NCBI GenBank assembly: GCA_001464695.1
Contig: LNDQ01000098.1
Span: 1 to 64,000, forward strand
From: Betaproteobacteria bacterium Ga0077523
GTDB taxonomy: Bacteria; Pseudomonadota; Gammaproteobacteria; Burkholderiales; Ga0077523
Direction of reading: 5' to 3'
DNA length: 64,000 bases
Shown here: one piece after another, positions 26,212-34,750 of the stretch
Numbering within the stretch: the first letter of the stretch is position 1
How the letters are laid out: each line of letters begins with the position of its first letter
Position numbers and translations under genes: made by a program
The notes under the pieces: model-generated
Databases searched by the model: none
The model's input: the letters and a program-made list of their open reading frames with translations, nothing else
Told to the model about the DNA's origin: nothing

Positions 26212-27305
26212 TGGCGTTCTCGGCCGACGATCACCGCCACATGGCGCGGGCGCTGCGGCTCGCGGCGCGCGGCCTTGCGACCACCACGCCGAACCCGCGG
26301 GTCGGTTGCGTCATCGTGCGCGACGGTGCGGTGATCGCCGAAGGATGGCACCGCAAGGCGGGCGAGTCCCACGCCGAAGCGCTCGCTCTGCAGGTGGCCG
26401 GGTCAGGCGCCCGTGGTGCCACGGTGTATGCGAGCCTCGAACCCTGCTCGCATCATGGCCGCACGCCGCCGTGTGCGGATGCGTTGATCGCCGCCGGGGT
26501 GGCGCGCGTCGTGGCGGCCATGGAGGATCCGAACCCGCGCGTGGCTGGTGAGGGTATCCGGCGCCTGCGGGCTGCGGGCATCGTGGTGGACGTCGGACTG
26601 CTCGAGGACGAAGCGCGCGAACTCAACGTGGGCTTCGTGTCGCGCATGACGCGCGGCCGGCCATGGATGCGCGTCAAGATCGCTGCGAGCGTCGACGGCA
26701 AGACCGCACTCGCCAACGGTGTGAGCCAGTGGATCACTGGCCCTGCTGCGCGGCGCGACGGGCATCGCTGGCGGGCGCGTTCGTGCGCGGTGATGACAGG
26801 CATCGGCACGCTGAAGGACGACGATCCGCGCCTCACGGTGCGTGACGTGCCGGCGGAGCGCCAGCCGATGCGCGTGGTGGTCGACAGCCGGTTGCGCATC
26901 GGGCTCGACGCCCGGATTCTCGAAGGCGGCGGCGTGGTCGTCGCGACTGCGACCAATGACCCGGTCAAGGCGCGTGCGCTGGAGGCGGTGGGCGCCGAGG
27001 TCTGGGTTCTGCCGGACACCACCGGCAAGGTCGAACTGGCGGCATTGGCACGACGGCTGGGCGAGCGTGGCATGAACGAGGTGCTGGTCGAAGCCGGGAT
27101 CAACCTTCACAGTGCGCTGCTCGCTGCCGATGTCGTGGATGAACTCGTCGTCTACCTGGCCCCGCACCTGCTGGGCGATGGCGGGCGCGGCATGATCCGG
27201 CTGCCCGGCATCGAGCGGATGGATGAGCGGTTGGAACTCGAAGTGCGGGACCTGCGAGCGTTCGGCCCGGACTTGCGCTTGATCACGCGGGTGAGGCAGC
27301 GCTGA
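26211..27305 (+). CDS. ribD: Bifunctional riboflavin pyrimidine deaminase/reductase
   Basis: A 364-residue fusion. Residues 1-145 form the cytidine-deaminase-like domain with zinc site HAEALAL and EPCSHHGRTPPC. Residues 146-364 form the NADPH-dependent reductase (MRVKIAASVDGKTA, GIGTLKDDDPRLTVR, EVLVEAGINLHSALL). It carries out the second and third committed steps of riboflavin synthesis. Its start overlaps the nrdR stop and its stop overlaps the ribE start (TGATG), showing tight coupling along the operon. Confidence 0.97.
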   Translation: MAFSADDHRHMARALRLAARGLATTTPNPRVGCVIVRDGAVIAEGWHRKAGESHAEALALQVAGSGARGATVYASLEPCSHHGRTPPCADALIAAGVARVVAAMEDPNPRVAGEGIRRLRAAGIVVDVGLLEDEARELNVGFVSRMTRGRPWMRVKIAASVDGKTALANGVSQWITGPAARRDGHRWRARSCAVMTGIGTLKDDDPRLTVRDVPAERQPMRVVVDSRLRIGLDARILEGGGVVVATATNDPVKARALEAVGAEVWVLPDTTGKVELAALARRLGERGMNEVLVEAGINLHSALLAADVVDELVVYLAPHLLGDGGRGMIRLPGIERMDERLELEVRDLRAFGPDLRLITRVRQR

Positions 27306-27910
27306 TGTTCACCGGCATCGTGCAGTCGCTTGGCTCCGTCGTGCGTTTCGAACGTGCCGGGCCCGGCGCGCGCATCGTGATCGATGCCGGCGGGCTGGAT
27401 CTGACGGACGTGGCGGTCGGCGACAGCATCGCGGTCAACGGCTGCTGCCTCACGGTGGTGCAACGTGACGCGCGTACGTTCGAGATGGACGTGTCGCAGG
27501 AGACGCTCGACTGCACGGCCGGTCTCGTGGCGAATGCCAGGGTCAATCTCGAAAAGGCCCTGCGCGCCAACGATCGCCTGGGCGGGCACCTGGTCACCGG
27601 CCACGTGGACGGCGTGGGCGCGGTGGTGTCGATCGAGCCGGTAGGCGACAATCGCAAACTCGTCTTCCGCATCCCGGCCGCGCTGACGAAGTACGTCGCG
27701 CGCAAGGGCTCGGTGACGGTGCACGGGGTGAGCCTCACGGTCAACGCCGTGAGCGCCGAAACGTTCGCCGTGAATCTCATTCCCCAGACCCTGGCGGTCA
27801 CCAACCTCGGCGCCCTCAATGCGGGCGATCCGGTCAACATCGAGATCGATCTCATCGCCCGCTACGTGGAGCGGATGCTGACCGGGGACCCCGAAAGCGA
27901 ACATTCATGA
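27305..27910 (+). CDS. ribE: Riboflavin synthase, alpha subunit
   Basis: A 201-residue protein with two lumazine-binding repeats (about residues 1-96 and 97-195). It opens with the canonical MFTGIVQ, and contains [13 protein letters not shown] in the first repeat and [13 protein letters not shown] in the second, which is the expected asymmetric pair. It dismutates two 6,7-dimethyl-8-ribityllumazine molecules into riboflavin. It overlaps ribD by one base and the following ribB-type gene by 4 bases. Also called ribC in some species. Confidence 0.97.
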   Translation: MFTGIVQSLGSVVRFERAGPGARIVIDAGGLDLTDVAVGDSIAVNGCCLTVVQRDARTFEMDVSQETLDCTAGLVANARVNLEKALRANDRLGGHLVTGHVDGVGAVVSIEPVGDNRKLVFRIPAALTKYVARKGSVTVHGVSLTVNAVSAETFAVNLIPQTLAVTNLGALNAGDPVNIEIDLIARYVERMLTGDPESEHS

Positions 27911-29022
27911 GCATCAGTACCGTCCCGGAAATCCTCGCCGAAATCGCCGCCGGCCGCATGGTCGTGCTGGTGGACGAGGAAGATCGCGAGAACGAAGGCG
28001 ACCTCGTCATGGCCGCCCAGTTCGCGACGCCGGAGAGCATCAATTTCATGGCGAAGCACGGGCGCGGCCTCATCTGCCTCACGCTCACCGAAGAGCGTTG
28101 CCGCCAGCTCGACCTGCCGCTGATGGTGTCGCAGAACCGTTCCCAACTCGGCACCAATTTTACCCTCAGCATCGAGGCGGCCGAAGGTGTCACCACCGGT
28201 ATCTCGGCGGCCGACCGCGCGCATACCGTGCAGGTGGCGGTGCGGCGCGATGCGAAGCCTGCGGACATCGTGCAGCCCGGGCACATCTTTCCGCTGATGG
28301 CGCAGAAGGGCGGGGTGCTGGTGCGCGCAGGACACACTGAAGCCGGGTGCGATCTCGCGCAGATGGCGGGGTTCGAACCCGCGGCGGTGATCTGCGAAGT
28401 GCTGAAGGACGACGGCGAGATGGCGCGTCTGCCCGATCTTGTGCCCTTCGCACGCGAACACGGCATCCGCATCGGCACCATCGCCGACCTGATCCACTAC
28501 CGCAGCCGCACCGAGTCGCTGGTGACGCGCGTACATGAACGAACGATCCAGACCGCCCACGGCGAGTTCCGCGCCATCGCCTACAGCGACAAGACCACGC
28601 GCGAGACGCACATCGCGCTCATCCGCGGTTCGTTGACGGGTGAGGAACCGGTGCTGGTCCGCGTGCACGAGCCCCTGTCGGTGATCGACGCGCTCGACGC
28701 GGGCAGCACCACCCATTCGTGGAATCTGCATCATGCGCTCGCGCACATTGCCCGCGCAGGCAGCGGCGTGGTCGTGCTGCTCCATCGCACGGAGAACGGC
28801 GAAGACGTGCTGGCCCGCTTGCAGGCGACCCACGACACACCGGCGGCTGGAAGGCGCAAGATGGACCTGCGCACCTACGGCATCGGTGCGCAGATCCTGC
28901 GCGATCTCGGCGTCAAGCACATGCGCCTGCTTGCGCATCCGCGGCGCATGCCCAGCATGACCGGGTTCGATCTCGACGTCGCCGGTTACGTGCTGCCCGA
29001 CGGTGCGGACGGGGAGGAATAG
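27907..29022 (+). CDS. ribB: DHBP synthase fused to a degenerate GTP cyclohydrolase II domain (RibBX-like)
   Basis: A 371-residue protein. Residues 1-200 are a full 3,4-dihydroxy-2-butanone-4-phosphate synthase: [39 protein letters not shown] and the catalytic [14 protein letters not shown]. Residues 205-371 have the GTP cyclohydrolase II fold ([41 protein letters not shown]) but lack the three zinc cysteines and the RGIG motif: the place of the usual Cys-rich stretch reads [17 protein letters not shown]. So only the DHBP activity is expected. Similar RibBX proteins in other proteobacteria keep the dead domain as a regulatory module. A true ribA must be elsewhere. Confidence 0.93.
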   Translation: MSISTVPEILAEIAAGRMVVLVDEEDRENEGDLVMAAQFATPESINFMAKHGRGLICLTLTEERCRQLDLPLMVSQNRSQLGTNFTLSIEAAEGVTTGISAADRAHTVQVAVRRDAKPADIVQPGHIFPLMAQKGGVLVRAGHTEAGCDLAQMAGFEPAAVICEVLKDDGEMARLPDLVPFAREHGIRIGTIADLIHYRSRTESLVTRVHERTIQTAHGEFRAIAYSDKTTRETHIALIRGSLTGEEPVLVRVHEPLSVIDALDAGSTTHSWNLHHALAHIARAGSGVVVLLHRTENGEDVLARLQATHDTPAAGRRKMDLRTYGIGAQILRDLGVKHMRLLAHPRRMPSMTGFDLDVAGYVLPDGADGEE

Positions 29023-29027
29023 CAATC

Positions 29028-29498
29028 ATGGGACGGGACGGCGTGAAGCGACTCGATGCGGACCTGGACGGGGAAGGCCTGGTGATCGGCGTCGTAGTGA
29101 GCCGGTTCAACGAAGCGGTGGTGGACGCGCTGCTCGAGCATTGCATCCAGGAGCTGGGTGAACTGGGCGTGCGCGACGAGGACATCGCCATCGTCTCGGT
29201 GCCGGGGGCACTGGAGATCCCGCTGGCGCTGCAGGCCATGGCGCAGACCGACCGCTACGATGCGCTGGTGGCGCTCGGCGCGGTGATCCGCGGCGAGACC
29301 TTTCATTTCGAGATCGTCTCCGAGCAGTCGGCTGCGGGGATCCAGCGGGTTCAACTCGATACCGGTGTGCCGGTGGCCAACGGCGTGCTGACGACCAATA
29401 CCGACGAACAGGCCGAGGCGCGGCTCGAAAAGGGTGCCGAGGCGGCACGGGTCGCCATCGAGATGGCCAATCTGCTGCGGGCGATCGACGATGAGTGA
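29028..29498 (+). CDS. ribH: 6,7-dimethyl-8-ribityllumazine synthase
   Basis: A 156-residue lumazine synthase subunit. It has [44 protein letters not shown] (with the catalytic His) and [14 protein letters not shown]. The protein forms icosahedral or pentameric assemblies and condenses DHBP with the ribityl pyrimidine. The ATG at 29028 follows GGGGAGGA at a suitable distance. Its stop overlaps the nusB start by 8 bases. Confidence 0.97.
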   Translation: MGRDGVKRLDADLDGEGLVIGVVVSRFNEAVVDALLEHCIQELGELGVRDEDIAIVSVPGALEIPLALQAMAQTDRYDALVALGAVIRGETFHFEIVSEQSAAGIQRVQLDTGVPVANGVLTTNTDEQAEARLEKGAEAARVAIEMANLLRAIDDE

Positions 29499-29949
29499 AG
29501 CTGTGCAACCGGCGGGAACCACCAAGCCGAAGTCGGCAAGGCGCCGTTCGCGCGAACTGGCGCTGCAGATGTTGTACGGGTGGCTGGTGAATCCGACGGA
29601 CGCCGACAGCGTCAAGGCCGAGGGACGGCTCGATCCGGACTTCCGCAGGCTCGATGCGGCGTTGTTCGATCGCATCGTCGAGGGCGTCATCGCCGATTCC
29701 GATTCGTTGCGGGCGCGTCTCGCGACCCATCTGGACCGGCCGCCGGCGGAGCTGTCCCCGGTCGAGCACGCGATCCTGCTGATCGGTGCCCAGGAACTCT
29801 CCGCGCATCCGGAAACGCCCTACAAGGTGATCATCAACGAGGCGATCGATCTCGCGAAGAGCTTCGGCGGTACCGACGGGCACAAGTACGTGAACGGGGT
29901 GCTGGATCGGCTGGCTGCGGAATTGCGGCCTCAGGAAGTGAAGCGGTAA
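29491..29949 (+). CDS. nusB: Transcription antitermination factor NusB
   Basis: A 152-residue all-helical protein. [31 protein letters not shown] and [30 protein letters not shown] are the family blocks. With NusE it binds boxA RNA in rRNA leaders. ribH-nusB adjacency is widely conserved. The gene overlaps ribH by 8 bases and ends the riboflavin operon; an inverted repeat follows at 29963. Confidence 0.97.
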   Translation: MSEAVQPAGTTKPKSARRRSRELALQMLYGWLVNPTDADSVKAEGRLDPDFRRLDAALFDRIVEGVIADSDSLRARLATHLDRPPAELSPVEHAILLIGAQELSAHPETPYKVIINEAIDLAKSFGGTDGHKYVNGVLDRLAAELRPQEVKR

Positions 29950-29962
29950 GGCAGACTCTTTG

Positions 29963-30033
29963 ACCACGAAGGACACGAAGAGCACGAAGGAACACTAAGG
30001 GCCGTCCTGGTTTTCCTTCGTGTCCTTCGTGGT
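29963..30033. repeat. Family D inverted repeat (cacgaagga type)
   Basis: Perfect 18-base inverted repeat: the arm at 29963-29980 contains cacgaaggacacgaag and its complement is at 30016-30033, with a 35-base centre that includes another cacgaagga unit. It lies between nusB and panB and may act as a terminator for the riboflavin operon. A related half-site is at 48246-48272. Confidence 0.75.
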
Positions 30034-30070
30034 GAAAGCGGTTGAATTTCCACAAGGGGGAGGAGAGGCA

Positions 30071-30934
30071 ATGGCACAACAGGCACCGAAGAAGCTCAGC
30101 ATCTTCGATCTGCAGGCGAAGGTGGCCCGCGGCGAGAAGGTGTTCCAGGTCACTGCGGTGGATTTCCCGACCGCGCAGCTGGTGGACCGCGCCGGCATCG
30201 ACTGCATCCTCATCGGCGACTCGCTTGGCATGACGGCGCTGGGCTATGCGAGCACGGTGCCGGTGACGCTGGACGAGATGATCCACCACGCGAAGGCCAT
30301 CTCGCGGGCGGCGAAGTCGGCGATCCTGGTGGGGGATCTACCCCTCGGCGCCTACCACGCCTCCACCGCCGACGCGGTCAACAGCGCCATGCGCATGGTG
30401 AAGGAGGGCGGGGCCGACGTCGTGAAGCTGGAAGGCGGCGAGGATTTCGCACCGATGGCCGAGGCGGTGGTGAAGGCCGGCATACCCGTAATGGCGCACA
30501 TCGGGCTCACGCCGCAGCTCATGTCGAAGCTGGGCGGCTTCAAGGTGCAGGGCAAGGACGCGACCGCCGGCGTGCAGCTGCTGAAGGACGCACTCGCCAT
30601 GGAAAAGGCGGGCTGCTTCGCCATCGTGCTGGAAGCGATTCCCGATCGTGTCGCCCAGGTCATCACCGACCGGCTGCAGATCCCGACCATCGGCATCGGT
30701 GCGGGGCCCCATTGCGATGGCCAGAACCTGGTGCTGCACGACATGGTCGGTCTGTTCGACCGTTTCACGCCGAAGTTCGTGAAGCGCTATGCCAACGTCT
30801 GGGAGATCATCGAGAAGGCGCTCGGCGAATTCCAGGCCGACGTGAAGGCCGGTGGTTTCCCGCAGGCCGAGCACAGCTTCACGATGAAGGACGAAGAGTA
30901 CGAGGGGTTTCTGAAGCAGCTGCCGAAGCAGTGA
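30071..30934 (+). CDS. panB: 3-methyl-2-oxobutanoate hydroxymethyltransferase (PanB family)
   Basis: A 287-residue TIM-barrel enzyme adding a hydroxymethyl group from methylene-THF to 2-oxoisovalerate, the first committed step to pantothenate. Family blocks: DCILIGDSLGMTALGY (Mg site), MVKEGGADVVKLEGG, IPVMAHIGLTPQ, GGFKVQGKD, FAIVLEAIPDRVAQVI and TIGIGAGPHCDGQ. The usual TAYD near the N-terminus reads TAVD, so it is somewhat divergent, and panC is not next to it. The ATG at 30071 has a strong ribosome site (gggggaggagag). It is convergent with the GGDEF-EAL gene. Confidence 0.9.
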   Translation: MAQQAPKKLSIFDLQAKVARGEKVFQVTAVDFPTAQLVDRAGIDCILIGDSLGMTALGYASTVPVTLDEMIHHAKAISRAAKSAILVGDLPLGAYHASTADAVNSAMRMVKEGGADVVKLEGGEDFAPMAEAVVKAGIPVMAHIGLTPQLMSKLGGFKVQGKDATAGVQLLKDALAMEKAGCFAIVLEAIPDRVAQVITDRLQIPTIGIGAGPHCDGQNLVLHDMVGLFDRFTPKFVKRYANVWEIIEKALGEFQADVKAGGFPQAEHSFTMKDEEYEGFLKQLPKQ

Positions 30935-30969
30935 GCTGTCGGAGAGGGGCAGGGACTAGCCCCGGACCC

Positions 30970-33345
30970 TCAGGCCGAAGCCGCCTCGGGCCTCGGTTCC
31001 GCTGTGCGCCGCGCCGCGAGCCACTCGACGAACTGCTGCGTCGGCAACGGCTTGCTGATGTAGTAGCCCTGCACCTGGTCGCAACCGAGGCGTTTCAGGA
31101 ATTCCAGTCCCGCGCGGTCCTCGACGCCTTCGGCGACCACTTCGAGTCCCATGTTGTGGCCCAGTTCGATGGTCGAGCGCACGATGGTGGCGTCGTCCTC
31201 GTCCTCCACCATGTGCATCACGAACGAGCGATCGATCTTGAGCTCCTGCACCGGCAGCTTCTTGAGATACGCGAGCGACGAGTAACCGGTGCCGAAGTCG
31301 TCGACCGAGAGGCGCAGGCCAAGTGCGTGGAGGCGTCCGAGTGTTTCGAGTGCCCGCGCCGGATCTTCCATGAAGCCGCTCTCGGTGATCTCCAGGCAGA
31401 GCTGTTCGGCCGGGACCGCATGTTTCTGGAGCAGCGCTGCCACGAGGTCGACCAGTTCGTTGCTCATCAGGTCGCGGGTGGAGATGTTCACGGAGATCGC
31501 GATGTCGAGCCGTTCCCGATGCCATTCGCCGGCCTGCTGTACCGCCTTCTCCACGACCCAGCGCGTGACGCGCTTGATGTAGCCGGTCTGCTCGGCGAAC
31601 GGGATGAACTCGATGGGCGGGACGAAACCCCGCGTCGGATGCATCCACCGCACCAGTGCTTCCACGCGGCGGATCGCACCGGTCTTCAAGTCGATCTTGG
31701 GCTGGTAGAACAGGGATAGTTCGTCGTTCTCCACGGCACGGCGCAGTTCGGAGAGCAGCGAGAGCTGCGTCTGCCGGCCTTCCTCGTAGCGCGGGTCGTA
31801 GATGGCGTAGCCGGAATTGGCACGCTTCGCCACATACATCGCGACATCGGCGTGGCGCAGCAACGAGTCGCCTTCGTCGTCGTGTTCCGGAAAGCTTGCG
31901 ACGCCGATGCTCGCGCCGATGTCGACCGGTTGCCCTTCGAGCATGATCGGGACCTCGAGGGTGCGCAGGATGCGCTGGGCGACGATGGCCACGCCGTCGG
32001 CCGTGCCGGTGGGCAGCAGCACGGCGAACTCGTCGCCGCCGAGGCGAGCGACCGTGTCCGAATCGCGCAGCAATTCCCGCAGGCGATCCGCCACTTCGCG
32101 CAGCACCTGGTCGCCGGCGGCATGGCCGAGGCTGTCGTTGATCACCTTGAAGCGATCGAGGTCGATCATCATGACCGACACCGGATCGCTGGTGCGGCGA
32201 GCGGTGAGCACCGCCTGTTTCAACCGGTCGAGGAACATCGCCCGGTTCGGTAGCGTGGTGAGCGTGTCCTCGTACGCGAGCCGCAGGATCTCCTGCTCGC
32301 GGGTCGAGATGCCGTCCAGCATGTGGTTGAAGCTCGCCGCGAGTTCGCTGATCTCGTCCTGGCCCTCGACTTCGGCTTTCAGGCTGTAGTCGCCGTCGCG
32401 GATGCTGCGCGCGATGGTGGCGAGGCGGTTGACCGGGCGGCTCACGCTGCGGGCGATCAGCACGCTGCCGGCGATGGTCATGCCGATGCTGACCAGGGTC
32501 ATCACGAGCAGGATGGTGCGTAACCGCTCGAACGGTTCCAGGCCTTCACGGAGCGACCGTTGCAGCAGTGCGACGACCCGGCCTTCGGGTCCGCTGCCCA
32601 GCACCGGCGCGAGCGTTTCGTATTCCTCGCCGGCGAGATTCATGAAGCCCAACCCCGGTTTGCTGCCGCCGGTGCCGGTTTCAATCAGCGCCGCTCGCAG
32701 TGGGCTCGGCAGGGTCGAAGCATGGAGTGTCCAGCGGCTATCCTTGCGCTCCGACAGGAAGGTCACGTGCAGCGCGGCGACCGCCTGCAGGTCGAGGGCG
32801 ACGCGATCGTCGATGACGAAACCCATCGCCACCCAGGCGATCGGCACCGGTGCCAGCACCGGTACCACGACGACCTGATAGGGCTTGCCGTCGATCAGCA
32901 CGATCGAGGATGCCTGGCGATCGCGTTCCGCCAGCGCGATCAGGTCGGGGAACGGAAATTCGGCGGCACGTTGTTCGCGGTGCAGCGTGTCGGCCAGCAG
33001 CTTGCGGTCGAGGTCGGCCAGCATCACGACGTTGGCGTCGATGCGCGCACCGTGGTTGGCAAGCACCGAAACGATGGTGCCGTAGTCGCGCGTGGCGATC
33101 GCCGTGCGAAAGCCGAAATCCGCAGCGAGAATGCGCGCAGCGTCGCCGAGCTGGCGATTGCTCTGTTCGATGAGGCGACGGAATACGCGCTCGCCCACCA
33201 GCAGGTCCTGCGCGATGCGGTCCTTGGCGATGCGCTCGCCGCTGACGCTCACGAGCAGGACAAGCACCGCCTGCACCGTGATCAGCAGGATCACGAAGAA
33301 GAGGGCGATGCGCGCCTGCAGGCTGCGCAGTCTCGGCAGGGCCAT
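30970..33345 (-). CDS. Membrane GGDEF-EAL protein with extracytoplasmic sensor and HAMP
   Basis: A 791-residue c-di-GMP enzyme. A first helix (about residues 11-33) leads into a periplasmic sensor of about 230 residues (double-Cache-like in length), a second helix (about 275-298), a HAMP domain (SVSRPVNRLATIARSI onward), a GGDEF domain with intact active site at residues 436-440 (RLGGDEFAVLL) and an EAL domain (VEALVRW, VDDFGTGYSSLAYLKKLP, VAEGVED). Both cyclase and phosphodiesterase sites look complete. The cupredoxin and truncated haemoglobin genes lie upstream on the same strand, separated by a family C repeat, so a functional link is plausible. The ligand of the sensor is unknown. Confidence 0.92.
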   Translation of the reverse strand: MALPRLRSLQARIALFFVILLITVQAVLVLLVSVSGERIAKDRIAQDLLVGERVFRRLIEQSNRQLGDAARILAADFGFRTAIATRDYGTIVSVLANHGARIDANVVMLADLDRKLLADTLHREQRAAEFPFPDLIALAERDRQASSIVLIDGKPYQVVVVPVLAPVPIAWVAMGFVIDDRVALDLQAVAALHVTFLSERKDSRWTLHASTLPSPLRAALIETGTGGSKPGLGFMNLAGEEYETLAPVLGSGPEGRVVALLQRSLREGLEPFERLRTILLVMTLVSIGMTIAGSVLIARSVSRPVNRLATIARSIRDGDYSLKAEVEGQDEISELAASFNHMLDGISTREQEILRLAYEDTLTTLPNRAMFLDRLKQAVLTARRTSDPVSVMMIDLDRFKVINDSLGHAAGDQVLREVADRLRELLRDSDTVARLGGDEFAVLLPTGTADGVAIVAQRILRTLEVPIMLEGQPVDIGASIGVASFPEHDDEGDSLLRHADVAMYVAKRANSGYAIYDPRYEEGRQTQLSLLSELRRAVENDELSLFYQPKIDLKTGAIRRVEALVRWMHPTRGFVPPIEFIPFAEQTGYIKRVTRWVVEKAVQQAGEWHRERLDIAISVNISTRDLMSNELVDLVAALLQKHAVPAEQLCLEITESGFMEDPARALETLGRLHALGLRLSVDDFGTGYSSLAYLKKLPVQELKIDRSFVMHMVEDEDDATIVRSTIELGHNMGLEVVAEGVEDRAGLEFLKRLGCDQVQGYYISKPLPTQQFVEWLAARRTAEPRPEAASA

Positions 33346-33438
33346 GTCAGTGTTTCCACCGCGCGGTGCGCGATCCGCGTGCGATGAAGCGTACGTGCGG
33401 CGGGTTTAGGTTAGGGTGCGGCGCGCTATTGGCTACCG

Positions 33439-33534
33439 TTTCCCTCACCCCCACCCCTCTCCCGGAGGGAGAGGGGCTTGGAGCGCCGGTGTGCTTCCCT
33501 CTCCCTTCGGGAGAGGGACCGAGGGTGAGGGAAA
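33439..33534. repeat. Family C palindromic element (three-stem)
   Basis: Outer 12-base arms tttccctcaccc (33439-33450) and gggtgagggaaa (33523-33534) enclose two hairpins: cccctctccc gga gggagagggg and ccctctccc ttc gggagaggg. This clover-like layout is that of a small non-autonomous mobile repeat. It lies between the cupredoxin gene and the GGDEF-EAL gene. Confidence 0.85.
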
Positions 33535-33578
33535 GCGACGCGGACCGACGCACATCGCGTGCGAGCAGTTGCTTCATC

Positions 33579-34187
33579 CTAGTGTGGCACCACCTTCGGC
33601 GGCGGATTGAGGTCGAGCTTGAAGCTCGCCTGGGTCTCGGCCCCGCTCACCTTCACCCGTTGCGCCGGCAGTTCGGCACGCTGCCACGGATGCCAGACCT
33701 TGAGGTCGTACTCCCCGTCGCTCAGATCGAGCTTGGCGGCGCCGGTCTTCGCGGTCTTCGCGAACCACGGCGATTCCACCACGTACACGAAGCCCACCAT
33801 CCAGTCGTGGATGTTGCAGCCGAGCGCGACCGGGCCCGGCTTGTCGAATACCACCGGGTTGGCGGGCTTTCCGGAGTACAGCTTGAGGTCGAACGTCTTC
33901 GCCGGCGAGAACGAGTAGACATGGTGGCGGATGTTGTCCTTGTTGGGGAAGGTGACCGGGGCCCCGAGTTGCACCGGAATGACGAAAGGCACGAACTCCT
34001 TGTTGACCTGGTCCATCACCGCCGGCCGCGGCGCGGCCGAGGGCAGCTTGCCGGACGCGGGCAGCGCGTAGATCACGGCCTCGGGAACGGCTGCTCCGGT
34101 CATGTCCGTGACCATCGCGTTCACCGCCGCAGCGCCGGCTTCGCCTGCGAGCAGTGCCAGCACCAGGGTCGAGCGGGCAGCGATCAT
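33579..34187 (-). CDS. Periplasmic cupredoxin-like protein (methylamine utilisation/plastocyanin type)
   Basis: A 202-residue secreted protein with a signal peptide (residues 1-19). The type 1 copper site is readable: His88/His89 in NIRHHVYSFS, then Cys124, His127 and Met130 in GCNIHDWMVGFV. The C-terminal half adds a beta-rich region (KLDLSDGEYDLKVWHPWQ) typical of the group often annotated as methylamine utilisation proteins, though no methylamine dehydrogenase is here. It probably carries electrons in the periplasm. Its start overlaps the stop of the truncated haemoglobin gene (ATGA), so the two are translationally coupled. Confidence 0.88.
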   Translation of the reverse strand: MIAARSTLVLALLAGEAGAAAVNAMVTDMTGAAVPEAVIYALPASGKLPSAAPRPAVMDQVNKEFVPFVIPVQLGAPVTFPNKDNIRHHVYSFSPAKTFDLKLYSGKPANPVVFDKPGPVALGCNIHDWMVGFVYVVESPWFAKTAKTGAAKLDLSDGEYDLKVWHPWQRAELPAQRVKVSGAETQASFKLDLNPPPKVVPH

Positions 34188-34645
34188 TGGGTCACCACGT
34201 CGCGTTTCATGGGTGCCAGGCGCTTCAGCAGCTCGTTCTTGTCTGCCGCCGCTACACCGTGGGCATCGAGGATGGTGCGGAGGTGCTCCACCAGCCGGTA
34301 GAAGTCGGCCTGCGTGATGTTCTGGCCCGCATGCACCGACTTCATGTCGTCGCCGTCGTAGACGCACGGACCGTCGGCCACGGCGCAGAGCTGGATGCCG
34401 ATCTGCTCCTTCAGGCGCTTGAGGTTCACCTTGGCGAAGTGGTGGGCGCTCACGGGGTCGGTCCGCGACACTTCCACGAGTTCGTCGGCGACCTGGGCGA
34501 GAAACGTCGCGCCGCCGAGACGGTCGCACAGCGTGGTGGGACTGTCGGCCAGCGCAACCGGCACCAGGGTGCCCAGGGCGAGCGCTGCGGCGACTCGCAG
34601 CGCCTGGAATTTCACTTTTGTTTCAGTGCTGTTTTTCGGGAGCAT
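34184..34645 (-). CDS. Exported group 1 truncated haemoglobin
   Basis: A 153-residue protein with a short N-terminal extension and a signal peptide (KFQALRVAAALALGTLVPVALA, about residues 12-33), so it acts in the periplasm. The rest matches a 2-on-2 truncated globin: LCDRLGGATFLAQVADELV (A-B helices), then DMKSVHAGQNITQADF with the proximal His105, and a C-terminal LVEHLRTILDAHG helix. Most truncated globins are cytoplasmic, so export is unusual. Cys40, Cys87 and Cys94 could form a disulfide. A GTG at 34615 would start right at the signal peptide but lacks a ribosome site. It is coupled to the cupredoxin gene and divergent from the DUF3034 gene. Confidence 0.85.
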   Translation of the reverse strand: MLPKNSTETKVKFQALRVAAALALGTLVPVALADSPTTLCDRLGGATFLAQVADELVEVSRTDPVSAHHFAKVNLKRLKEQIGIQLCAVADGPCVYDGDDMKSVHAGQNITQADFYRLVEHLRTILDAHGVAAADKNELLKRLAPMKRDVVTQ

Positions 34646-34750
34646 CGCGATCCTGCAGGGTGAGACACGAGGTACAGGCGTTATCGGCATGCAGGGGGTG
34701 ATCTTGATTTCGCTCAAACTCGCCAGCCCGTTGCCGTTAAGCCCGGGACT

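Noticed and set aside
29963..30033. Possible short CRISPR array (repeated cacgaagga units)
   Set aside because: Units are too short, spacing is irregular, and the structure is an inverted repeat; no cas genes are present.
33579..34187. Methylamine dehydrogenase pathway
   Set aside because: The cupredoxin resembles proteins annotated as methylamine utilisation, but no mau structural or maturation genes are present, so I do not infer methylamine use.
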